A stretch of 64,000 bases of DNA. Origin: Amorphoplanes digitatis. Its GTDB lineage: Bacteria; Actinomycetota; Actinomycetes; Mycobacteriales; Micromonosporaceae. The stretch covers positions 8,640,001-8,704,000 of the forward strand of contig NZ_JACHNH010000001.1 in assembly GCF_014205335.1 (NCBI RefSeq). The letters are read 5' to 3'. The translations under genes and the position numbers were made by a program. Below the pieces are notes generated by a model. That model worked only from the letters and a program-made list of their open reading frames with translations. It had not been told where the DNA came from and did not search any database. Below are positions 40,724-49,498 of this stretch, piece by piece. How positions within the stretch are numbered: position 1 is the first letter of the stretch; every line of letters begins with the position of its first letter.

Positions 40724-41047
40724 GGGCACTCCTGACTGTGTAGGTCCGCAGTTGGGTGGCCCTCTAAGGGGCGAGCGGCCACAGCCTACCCTGTACGACT
40801 CCCGTGCGGCCCATCGGCCGGTGTCGGCAGGCCGACGCCAGGGGCGCTGAGCAGGGAATCTCGCTGGTGATCTCGACCACCGGGGAGATCACGGCGAGGT
40901 GTCGGATGATCACGTTCGGTCACTCGCGTCATCACACGGTGATATGTGTGAACTGGAGTCTTGTCGCGGAACGCGGTCAACCTTAACGTTCGGTCGAAAT
41001 AGTTCGATGAATCCCCCGCATCGACTGACCTTCGGAAGGAGCCCGAC
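40724..41047. other. Divergent intergenic region between purS and a protease gene
   Basis: 324 bp carrying promoters for purSQL (minus) and the trypsin-like protease (plus). A GGAAGGAG ribosome site lies at 41034-41041. An AT-richer stretch at 40930-41010 (TCACACGGTGATATGTGTGAACTGG) likely holds the protease promoter; TCACACGGTGATATGTGTGA is an imperfect inverted repeat. No RNA gene seen. Confidence 0.5.
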
Positions 41048-41731
41048 GTGCGCATCCGCATCGTCGTCGCCTCTCTGGCCACCGCCCTGGCCGGCAGCCT
41101 GGCCATCCCCGCCGCCGCGAACGCGGCGGAGTCCGGGCCTGACCAGATCATCGGCGGCAGCACCGTCTCCTCGGCGCCCTGGGCCGCCGCCGTCTTCAGC
41201 AACGGCAGCTTCACCTGCTCCGGCACGATCATCTCGGCGAACTACGTCCTCACCGCCCGGCACTGCATCAGCGGCACGATGTCGGTCCGGGTCGGCAGCG
41301 TCAACCGCACCTCGGGCGGCGTCACCCGCACGGTGAGCTCCACCACGACCCAGAACGACCTCGCGCTGATGCGGCTGAGCAGCTCCGTCTCGACCAGCTA
41401 CATGCCGCTGTCCAGCTCGTACCCGCCCGTCGGCTCGACGAACTCGCTCTACGGCTGGGGACAGACCTGCTACAGCGGGTGCGGCGCCTCGACGGTGCTG
41501 AAGACCGCGACGGTCCAGGTCACCTCGACGAACGTCACCGACGCGTACGGCGGCCGGGCGATCGCGTCGAGCCGGATCAACGGCAACGCGTGGCGCGGCG
41601 ACTCCGGCGGCCCGGAGGTCTACAACGGCGCCCAGGTCGGCGTGGCGTCGACCGCGGACGGCCAGAGCCGGCAGTACTACGGCAGCGTCGCCTACAACCG
41701 GGCGTGGATCACCTCGGTCGCGGGCGTCTGA
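41048..41731 (+). CDS. Secreted trypsin-like serine protease (S1)
   Basis: 227 aa from GTG 41048. Signal peptide with AAANAAES cleavage, then a short pro-segment before IIGGSTV, the usual mature N-terminus of trypsins. The catalytic triad is visible: His in LTARHCI, Asp in QNDLALM, Ser in WRGDSGGP. Four Cys (TCSGT, ARHCI, QTCYSGCG) can form two disulfides. Streptogrisin-like actinobacterial exoprotease; substrate pocket residues suggest trypsin type but this is not certain. Divergent from purS. Confidence 0.94.
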   Translation: MRIRIVVASLATALAGSLAIPAAANAAESGPDQIIGGSTVSSAPWAAAVFSNGSFTCSGTIISANYVLTARHCISGTMSVRVGSVNRTSGGVTRTVSSTTTQNDLALMRLSSSVSTSYMPLSSSYPPVGSTNSLYGWGQTCYSGCGASTVLKTATVQVTSTNVTDAYGGRAIASSRINGNAWRGDSGGPEVYNGAQVGVASTADGQSRQYYGSVAYNRAWITSVAGV

Positions 41732-41736
41732 GATCT

Positions 41737-41780
41737 CCGTCGGGGTGCGGCGCGATGGAAGCTCCGCCGCACCCTGACGG
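41737..41780. terminator. Bidirectional hairpin between protease gene and purB
   Basis: CCGTCGGGGTGCGGCG (41737-41752) pairs with 41765-41780 with one G-T wobble and a 12-nt loop. It fills the gap between the convergent protease and purB genes. Confidence 0.75.
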
Positions 41781-41790
41781 CATCATCGGC

Positions 41791-43212
41791 CTAGAGAATC
41801 GGCGCCGGGGCGTACTTCGCCGCCTCCGGGTGGGCCGCGACGATCTCCGCCACCCGCTCCGCCACCGCCTGAACCTGCGCCGGTGCCGCGCCGACGAAGG
41901 CCGCCCGGTCCGCCACCAGCGCGTCGATCTCCGCACGGGAGAGCTGTAGCCGGCCGTCCGCCGCCAGGCGGTCGAAGAGGTCGTTCTCCGCGATGCCCTG
42001 CTCGCGCATCGCCAGCGCGACGGCCACCGCGTGCTCCTTGATCACCTCGTGCGCCAGCTCGCGGCCGACACCCTTGCGCACCGCCGCGACCAGCAGCTTG
42101 GTGGTGGTGAGGAAGGGCAGGAAGCGGTCCAGCTCGCGCGCGGTCACCGCCGGGTACGCCCCGAACTCGTCGAGCACCGTCAGGAAGGTCTGGAACAGGC
42201 CGTCGGTCGCGAAGAACGCGTCCGGCAGGGCCACCCGGCGGACCACCGAGCAGGAGACGTCGCCCTCGTTCCACTGGTCGCCGGCCAGCTCGCCGACCAT
42301 CGACAGGTAACCGCGGACGATCACCGCGAGGCCGTTGACCCGCTCCGACGAGCGCGTGTTCATCTTGTGCGGCATCGCCGACGAGCCGACCTGACCCGGC
42401 TTGAAGCCCTCGGTGGCCAGCTCCTGGCCGACCATCAGCCGGATCGTGGTGGCCAGCGACGACGGCGCGGCGACGACCTGTGCCAGCGCCGACACCACGT
42501 CGAAGTCGAGCGACCGCGGGTAGACCTGGCCGACGCTGGTCAGCACCCGCTCGAAGCCGAGATGCGCCGCGACCTTGCGCTCCAGCTCGGCCAGCTTCGT
42601 CGCGTCGCCGTCGAGCAGGTCGAGCTGGTCGGCGGCCGTGCCGACCGGACCCTTGATGCCGCGCAGCGGGTAGCGCCTGATCAGGTCGTCCAGCCGCTCG
42701 TACGCGATGAGCAGCTCCTCGGCGGCGCTGGCGAACCGCTTGCCCAGCGTGGTCGCCTGTGCCGCGACGTTGTGCGAGCGGCCGGTCAGCACCAGGTCGC
42801 CGTATTCGAGCGCCCGCTCGGCGAGCCGGGCCAGCGTAGTGACGACGCGGCTGCGTACCAGCTCGAGGGAGGCCCGGATCTGCAGCTGCTCGACGTTTTC
42901 GGTGAGGTCGCGCGAGGTCATGCCCTTGTGAATGTGCTCGTGCCCGGCCAGCGCGCTGAACTCCTCGATGCGCGCCTTCACGTCGTGCCGGGTGACCCGC
43001 TCGCGCCGGGCGATGCTCGCGAGATCGACATCGTCGACCACCGCCTCGTACGCCTCGACCACGCCGTCCGGCAGCGCGATGCCGAGGTCTCGCTGCGCCC
43101 GCAGCACCGCGAGCCACAGCCGGCGCTCCATCCGGATCTTCTCCTCCGGCGACCAGAGGTCGACGAGGTCGGCGGACGCGTAGCGGCTGGCGAGGACGTT
43201 CGGGATGCTCAC
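41791..43212 (-). CDS. purB: Adenylosuccinate lyase
   Basis: 473 aa from GTG 43212, overlapping the MFS stop (GTGA). It cleaves SAICAR and adenylosuccinate, acting in both the IMP and AMP branches. Superfamily signature GSSAMPHKMNTRSSERVNGL is intact, plus GHEHIHKGMTSRDL and GRSHNVAAQATT. Length is typical for the long actinobacterial form. It is the last gene of an ArsR-MFS-purB transcript, an unusual context for a purine enzyme. Confidence 0.95.
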   Translation of the reverse strand: MSIPNVLASRYASADLVDLWSPEEKIRMERRLWLAVLRAQRDLGIALPDGVVEAYEAVVDDVDLASIARRERVTRHDVKARIEEFSALAGHEHIHKGMTSRDLTENVEQLQIRASLELVRSRVVTTLARLAERALEYGDLVLTGRSHNVAAQATTLGKRFASAAEELLIAYERLDDLIRRYPLRGIKGPVGTAADQLDLLDGDATKLAELERKVAAHLGFERVLTSVGQVYPRSLDFDVVSALAQVVAAPSSLATTIRLMVGQELATEGFKPGQVGSSAMPHKMNTRSSERVNGLAVIVRGYLSMVGELAGDQWNEGDVSCSVVRRVALPDAFFATDGLFQTFLTVLDEFGAYPAVTARELDRFLPFLTTTKLLVAAVRKGVGRELAHEVIKEHAVAVALAMREQGIAENDLFDRLAADGRLQLSRAEIDALVADRAAFVGAAPAQVQAVAERVAEIVAAHPEAAKYAPAPIL

Positions 43213-44507
43213 GGCGCCGATTCTTCCATGGTCCGCTCGGCGGCCTCCGGGCTCGTCGGGAGACGGTGCCGCAGGTTACGCACGGAACCGCTGCTCAGCA
43301 TCCAGGCCACGGCGAGCGCGATGAGCGCGGCAGCGCCCACGAGCGTCGACTCGACGCCGATGACCTCCGCGATCGGCCCGGCGGCGACCTGCCCGACGGG
43401 GATCGCGACGAACGAGCCGACCATGTCGTAGGAGTAGACGCGCGCGAGCCGGTCGGCGGGGATGTGCTCCTGCATCGTCGTCTCCCACGCGACGCAGAAC
43501 TGCTCGATGCCGAGACCCGCCAGGAACGCGGCGCCGATGAGCAGCCCGAGATGCGGCGCGACGCCGAGGGTGAGCATCGGCAGCACCTCGAACGCGGTAC
43601 AGAGCACGCCGACGAAGAGCAGCCGGCGCGCCCGCAGCCGCAGGGCGAGGACGCCGCCGAGCACCATGCCGACGGTCTGCGCGGCGAGCACGAGGCCCCA
43701 GGCCCGGCGGCCGACGGTGTCGTCGGCCACCACGGGGCCGAGCACGCTGATCCCGCCGTTGAGCGCCAGGTTGATGACGCTGAAGCCGGCGACGACGACC
43801 CACAGCCAGGTGCGGCTCCGGAACTCGGTCCAGCCGGTACGCAGGTCCGTGAGGATCCCGCCCGGCGCGGCGTCCGGCGCGGCGGCGGCCGGCGCGGCGG
43901 CCGCGGGCGGCAGGCGGAGCAGCCCGAAGGCGAACGCCGAGAGGGCGAAGGTGGCGGCGTCGATCGCGATGCCCCAGCCCGGGCCGGCGGCCGCGACGAT
44001 CACGCCGCCGACCGGGGCGCCGACGATGATCGCGCCGTTGAGGAAGAGGCGGTTCAGGGCGTTCGCCTGCTGGCGGATGTCGGCCGGGACGAGCTGCGGC
44101 ACGATCGCCGACGAGGCCGGCAGGGCCAGCGCGCTGACCATGCCGTTTGCCGCGGACAGGGCGATCAGCAGCGGCACCGTCGCCGCGCCGGAGAGGACCA
44201 GCGCGGCCACCGCCGCCTGGGTGATCGCCGCCGCGACGCTCGCGCCGACCATCAGCAGGTGTTTCGGCAGGCGGTCGGCGAGTGCGCCGCCGAAGAGCAG
44301 GAACACGACGTTGAAGAGCATCCGGGCGCCGACGACGAGGCCGAGGTCGCTCGGCGACCCGGTCAGGTCGAGGACCGCGAAGGCCAAGGCGATGGGCGCG
44401 ATCGCGTTACCGAGGGCGTTGATCGTGCGCCCGGCGAGCAGGAACCGGAACGGCGCGAGACGCAGCGGCGCGAGAGCACCCGTACCCGCGCCTTTCAGCT
44501 CGCTCAT
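43209..44507 (-). CDS. MFS transporter (drug efflux type)
   Basis: 432 aa from ATG 44507, inside the ArsR stop (ATGA). About 12 hydrophobic segments with the MFS loop motif GGALADRLPKH after the second segment. Resembles actinobacterial multidrug exporters of the MFS_1/MFS_3 type; the substrate is unknown. Sits between an ArsR-type regulator and purB, coupled to both by 4-bp overlaps. Confidence 0.9.
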   Translation of the reverse strand: MSELKGAGTGALAPLRLAPFRFLLAGRTINALGNAIAPIALAFAVLDLTGSPSDLGLVVGARMLFNVVFLLFGGALADRLPKHLLMVGASVAAAITQAAVAALVLSGAATVPLLIALSAANGMVSALALPASSAIVPQLVPADIRQQANALNRLFLNGAIIVGAPVGGVIVAAAGPGWGIAIDAATFALSAFAFGLLRLPPAAAAPAAAAPDAAPGGILTDLRTGWTEFRSRTWLWVVVAGFSVINLALNGGISVLGPVVADDTVGRRAWGLVLAAQTVGMVLGGVLALRLRARRLLFVGVLCTAFEVLPMLTLGVAPHLGLLIGAAFLAGLGIEQFCVAWETTMQEHIPADRLARVYSYDMVGSFVAIPVGQVAAGPIAEVIGVESTLVGAAALIALAVAWMLSSGSVRNLRHRLPTSPEAAERTMEESAP

Positions 44508-45040
44508 TGGTCCTCCATGTGGAACATCGCGATGGTGGTGTTGGCGCGGACCGTGCCGGGGGTGTGCGGCGCCCTCGCCGCGTCGTGCAGGCCGCGGGCG
44601 GCCTCGGCGATCCGGTCGCGGGTCTCGCGCCAGACCTGGGGGTCGACCCACAGCTCGGCGTCGACCATCAGGCCGCCGACGGACCAGTCGGCCTCGGCCG
44701 TGCGCCGGATCAGCTCGTTGGCCACCGCCGCGATCAGGGCGCGCTGGGCGTCCGCGGCGTGCTGGTCCGGGAAACCCCCGGGGTCACGCCCGCGATCCGC
44801 GTCGTAGCGGTAGCGCTTGGCGACGCCACCGCGGATGCGCTCCTCGCCGGCCTGCACGATCAGGCCGGCGGACAGCAGGTTGCGCAGGTGGTAGCTGGCG
44901 TTGGCGTGGGTGAGCGCGAGCTCGCGGGCGACGTCCGCCGCGGTGAGCGGCGCGCTCGCCAGCAGCGACAGCATCTGTAGCCGGAGCGGGTGTGCCATCG
45001 CCCGCAGCGCGGCCTGGCGGGGCGCATCTCCCAAAGACAT
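44504..45040 (-). CDS. ArsR/winged-helix transcriptional regulator
   Basis: 178 aa from ATG 45040 (MSLGDAPRQAALRAMAHPLRLQML). N-terminal winged helix with ADVARELALTHANASYHLRNLLSAGLIVQAGEERI, typical of ArsR-like/HTH_20 proteins. No cysteine metal site is seen, so it is probably not a classical metal sensor. C-terminal 90 residues form a ligand or dimer domain. Likely controls its own MFS-purB operon. Confidence 0.9.
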   Translation of the reverse strand: MSLGDAPRQAALRAMAHPLRLQMLSLLASAPLTAADVARELALTHANASYHLRNLLSAGLIVQAGEERIRGGVAKRYRYDADRGRDPGGFPDQHAADAQRALIAAVANELIRRTAEADWSVGGLMVDAELWVDPQVWRETRDRIAEAARGLHDAARAPHTPGTVRANTTIAMFHMEDQ

Positions 45041-45170
45041 GTTGGGGAGTCTGGCAGAGACCGGCCTCACTGTCCACCAACCGTTCGGGGGTTGAGACAC
45101 TGCAATATGACGCGGTTATCGCTAGGGTTACCCGCGAGTAGGTTTGGCGCTCATTCCGAAAGGTCCACCG

Positions 45171-45623
45171 ATGACTGATTTCAGCCCAGAGTCGTTCGCC
45201 GCGATCGGCCCCGCGGAGTTCGCACAGCTCGTGAAGTCCACTCCGGACTCCAAGCTCGCCGAGGTGATGGCCGCGGAGAATCGGAACAAGATTCTCGACG
45301 AGGTGTTCAACCGGATGCCCACGCTGTTCCGCGCGGACCGCGCCGGTGCGACGCAGGCCGTCATCCACTGGAACATCTCGGGCGGCCCGGGCGGCAGCAC
45401 GGACAGCTACGAGACGGTGATCGAGAACGGCGCCTGCACCGTCACGAACCAGCCGGCCCGCGAGCCGAAGCTCAGCATGACCATGGAGCCGGTGACGTTC
45501 CTCAAGGTCGTGACGGGCGACGGCAACCCGATGATGATGTTCATGACGGGCAAGATCAAGGCGAAGGGCGACCTCGGCCTGGCGGCCCAGGTGGCCAAGC
45601 TCTTCGACATCCCGAAGAACTGA
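45171..45623 (+). CDS. SCP2 sterol-binding domain protein
   Basis: 150 aa from ATG 45171. The SCP2-type lipid-binding pattern is visible: ATQAVIHWNISGGPGGSTDSYETVIENGACTVT, LSMTMEPVTFLKVVTGDGNPMMMFMTGKIKAKGDLGLAAQVAKLF. It binds fatty acyl or sterol-like lipids; cytoplasmic, no signal peptide. The substrate is not known. Divergent from the ArsR gene; followed by a strong hairpin shared with purD. Confidence 0.9.
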   Translation: MTDFSPESFAAIGPAEFAQLVKSTPDSKLAEVMAAENRNKILDEVFNRMPTLFRADRAGATQAVIHWNISGGPGGSTDSYETVIENGACTVTNQPAREPKLSMTMEPVTFLKVVTGDGNPMMMFMTGKIKAKGDLGLAAQVAKLFDIPKN

Positions 45624-45656
45624 CCGGAGTACCCGCGCAGCGGCGCACCCGGCACG

Positions 45657-45695
45657 AAACGCCCCGGCGGACCGAGCGGCCCGGCCGGGGCGTTT
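45657..45695. terminator. Bidirectional terminator
   Basis: AAACGCCCCGGC (45657-45668) pairs with GCCGGGGCGTTT (45684-45695), 15-nt loop, in the convergent gap between the SCP2 gene and purD. A/T ends on both sides allow termination in both directions. Confidence 0.85.
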
Positions 45696-45701
45696 GGCGT
45701 C

Positions 45702-46943
45702 TCAGAGCTTGATCCGGCCTTCCACCGCGCCGAGGGCGATGTCGGTGCGGTGGTGGGAGCCTTCCAGCTTGATGCCGTCCACCAGGGCGTACGCCGCCGC
45801 GCGCGCCGCGGCCAGGTCCGGCCCGGTCGCCGTCGCGCTGAGCACCCGGCCACCCGCCGACACCAGCGCGCCGTCCGCCCGGCGGGCGGTGCCCGCGTGG
45901 ATCACGCCGGGCTGCTCGCCGCCGGAGATGACATCACCCGTACGCGGCGTGCCCGGGTAGTTGTGGCCGGCCACCACCACCGTGACCGCCGAGCCGCCGT
46001 GCCAGCGCAGGGGCGGGAGGTCGGCCAGCGTGCCGGTCGCCGCCGCGTGCAGCAGCCCGCCCAGCGGCGAGGCCAGCAGCGCCAGCACAACCTGGGTCTC
46101 CGGGTCGCCGAAGCGGGCGTTGAACTCGATGACCCGGGGGCCCTTGCCGGTCAGCGCCAGCCCCACGTAGAGCAGACCGGCGAACGGCGTGCCCCGCTCG
46201 CGCATCTCGGCGAGCGTCGGCATCACGGTCTCGGCCATCACCCGCTCGACCAGGTCGGCCGGCGCCCAGGGCAGCGGCGCGTACGCGCCCATGCCGCCGG
46301 TGTTGGGCCCCTCGTCGCCGTCGGCCACCCGCTTGAAGTCCTGCGCGGGCATCAGCGGCACCGCGGCCGTCCCGTCGGTCACCACGAACAGCGACACCTC
46401 GGGCCCGTCCAGGAACTCCTCGATGACGACCCGGCCGCAGTCGCGGGCGTGCTCCAGCGCGACCTCGCGGTCCGACGTCACCACGACGCCCTTGCCCGCG
46501 GCGAGGCCGTCGTTCTTCACCACGTAGGGCGCGCCGAACTCGTCGAGCGCGGCCGCGGCCTGCTCCGGAGTGGTGCAGGCGTGCGAGCGGCCGGTCGGCA
46601 CGCCGGCCGCCGCCATCACGTCCTTGGCGAACGCCTTCGAGCCCTCCAGCCGGGCGGCCGCGGCGCTCGGGCCGAAGCAGGCGATGCCCTTGGCCCGCAC
46701 GGCGTCGGCGACGCCGGCCACCAGCGGCGCCTCCGGGCCGATCACCACCAGGTCGGCGGCCAGCTCGACGGCGAGCGCCGCCACGGCGGCCGGGTCGTCG
46801 GCCCTGACCTCACGAAGGTCGGCGACGGTGGCGATGCCGGGATTGCCCGGGGCCGCCGTCAGGCGCTCCACCGAGGGGTCCGCGGCCAGGCCGACGGCAA
46901 GGGCGTGCTCGCGGCCGCCGGATCCGATCAGAAGTACACGCAC
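45702..46943 (-). CDS. purD: Phosphoribosylamine-glycine ligase
   Basis: 413 aa from GTG 46943 (MRVLLIGSGGREHALA). It joins glycine to phosphoribosylamine with ATP. ATP-grasp signatures: VKNDGLAAGKGVVV, EEFLDGPEVSLFVVTDG, DFKRVADGDEGPNTGGMGAYAP, RVIEFNARFGDPETQ. Length normal. Divergent from purA across a 228-bp region that contains two DnaA boxes. Confidence 0.96.
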   Translation of the reverse strand: MRVLLIGSGGREHALAVGLAADPSVERLTAAPGNPGIATVADLREVRADDPAAVAALAVELAADLVVIGPEAPLVAGVADAVRAKGIACFGPSAAAARLEGSKAFAKDVMAAAGVPTGRSHACTTPEQAAAALDEFGAPYVVKNDGLAAGKGVVVTSDREVALEHARDCGRVVIEEFLDGPEVSLFVVTDGTAAVPLMPAQDFKRVADGDEGPNTGGMGAYAPLPWAPADLVERVMAETVMPTLAEMRERGTPFAGLLYVGLALTGKGPRVIEFNARFGDPETQVVLALLASPLGGLLHAAATGTLADLPPLRWHGGSAVTVVVAGHNYPGTPRTGDVISGGEQPGVIHAGTARRADGALVSAGGRVLSATATGPDLAAARAAAYALVDGIKLEGSHHRTDIALGAVEGRIKL

Positions 46944-47030
46944 GCCGCAGATCCTACGGCCCGCCGCCGATCACCATCGCGGTCGTCCACCGGTCCACAG
47001 TGAACGTGCTGCTACGGCCGGATGACCGCC

Positions 47031-47060
47031 TGTGGATAACTCGCCCCCGCCTGTGGATAA
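47031..47060 (+). promoter_or_regulatory. Two perfect DnaA boxes upstream of purA
   Basis: TGTGGATAA (complement of TTATCCACA) occurs at 47031-47039 and 47052-47060 in the same orientation, 21 bp apart, two helical turns. A degenerate third copy (CGGTCCACA, 46991-46999) lies upstream. Located in the purD-purA gap. Confidence 0.7.
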
Positions 47061-47171
47061 CCGGGTGCCACCTGCCGGGACCCCACGGCGGTGAGCTGCG
47101 GGGTCGCGTAAACTTCGGCAGTACCCGGGCCTCTCCGCGTACGACGTGTGTCAACGGAAGGCGTCAGTCAA

Positions 47172-48464
<1,293 letters not shown>

Positions 48465-48465
48465 C

Positions 48466-49434
48466 GTGTACGACGTCGTCCTGCTCAGCCTCGCCGAGGG
48501 CGCCGGCTCCGCCGCGGGCGCCTGCGGCTCGGCCTGTGGCGGCTGCGGCCCCGCGGAGGCACAGGCCTGTGACACCCCGCGGGTGCCCGTGCTCAAGTGC
48601 GCGGACGCGCTCACCCAGGCCGGTGCGCGGGTCGAGACCGTGACCGCGTCCTCCGACGCGGAGATCGACGCGGTCATCGCGCGGTTCGACGTCGCGGACC
48701 GCCCCGACGGCCTGTCCTGGCCCGACCCGGACAGCAAGGTGCGGCTGGTGGTCGCGACGGCGGCGGACGGCCAGCTCCGCGCCGTGATGCGGCGGCTGGT
48801 CCGGCGGTACGCCCCGCCGCCCAGCAAGCGACCGGCCGACCTGGCCGACAACCGCACCCTGCCCGACCTGCCGCCGATCGCGATCCTGCCGCTCGACCCG
48901 GCCAGCACCACCGACCTCGCCGCCCAGCTTGGCCTGCCGCGTGAGCCGGCCGCGGTCGCCGCGGCCGTGCTCGGCGGCACCGTCCGGCGGCTCGACCTGC
49001 TCCGCAACGACGGCGGCTCGGTGACCGTCGACGGCGCGCTGATCGGCGGCTCCGACGACAGCGGCGCCGCCGTGCCGTGGCGCGGCCGCATCGAGGTCGA
49101 CGACGCCGTGCTCTCCGACGGCACCGACCGGATCATCGCGTGCGCGATCGGCAACGCCGGCGCCTACGCCGAGTTCGACGGCCTGCCGCTGCTCACCGAA
49201 CCGGACCCGACCGACGGCCGGGTCGAGGTCGCGGTGGCGGTTCCGGTCCTGGTCGAGCGACGATTCAGGAAGCCACGGGTACGCATCGAGGTGCGTCGTG
49301 CCCGCGGACGCGCGGTGTCGGTGCTCCCCCGCGACGGTGAGCTGCAGTTCCTCGACGACGGCGTGGCCGGGACGATGAGCCGCAAGCGCTCGTGGTGGAC
49401 CGAGCCGGGCGCCTGGGCGGTGTACGCGGGATGA
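48466..49434 (+). CDS. Diacylglycerol/lipid kinase-like protein with Cys-rich N-terminus
   Basis: 322 aa from GTG 48466. The C-terminal half (IEVDDAVLSDGTDRIIACAIGNAGAYAEFDGLPLLTEPDPTDGRVEVAVAVPV, then LPRDGELQFLDDGVAGTMSRKR) resembles the second domain of YegS/LCB5-type lipid kinases. A glycine-rich nucleotide loop is not clear in the first half, so activity is uncertain. Residues 20-45 hold C20-x3-C24-x2-C27, C35 and C45, a CxxxCxxC set that could bind an Fe-S cluster or zinc. One bp after purA, as I recall for actinobacterial purA loci. Confidence 0.7.
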   Translation: MYDVVLLSLAEGAGSAAGACGSACGGCGPAEAQACDTPRVPVLKCADALTQAGARVETVTASSDAEIDAVIARFDVADRPDGLSWPDPDSKVRLVVATAADGQLRAVMRRLVRRYAPPPSKRPADLADNRTLPDLPPIAILPLDPASTTDLAAQLGLPREPAAVAAAVLGGTVRRLDLLRNDGGSVTVDGALIGGSDDSGAAVPWRGRIEVDDAVLSDGTDRIIACAIGNAGAYAEFDGLPLLTEPDPTDGRVEVAVAVPVLVERRFRKPRVRIEVRRARGRAVSVLPRDGELQFLDDGVAGTMSRKRSWWTEPGAWAVYAG

Positions 49435-49498
49435 CCGCCTGTGCGAGTCTGAAACGGCATTAAGGCACGAGTCTCTGGCATACGGGGAGGTCGCATCC

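Noticed and set aside
45171..45623. SCP2 gene as a fourth member of the ArsR operon
   Set aside because: It is on the opposite strand, divergent from the ArsR gene.
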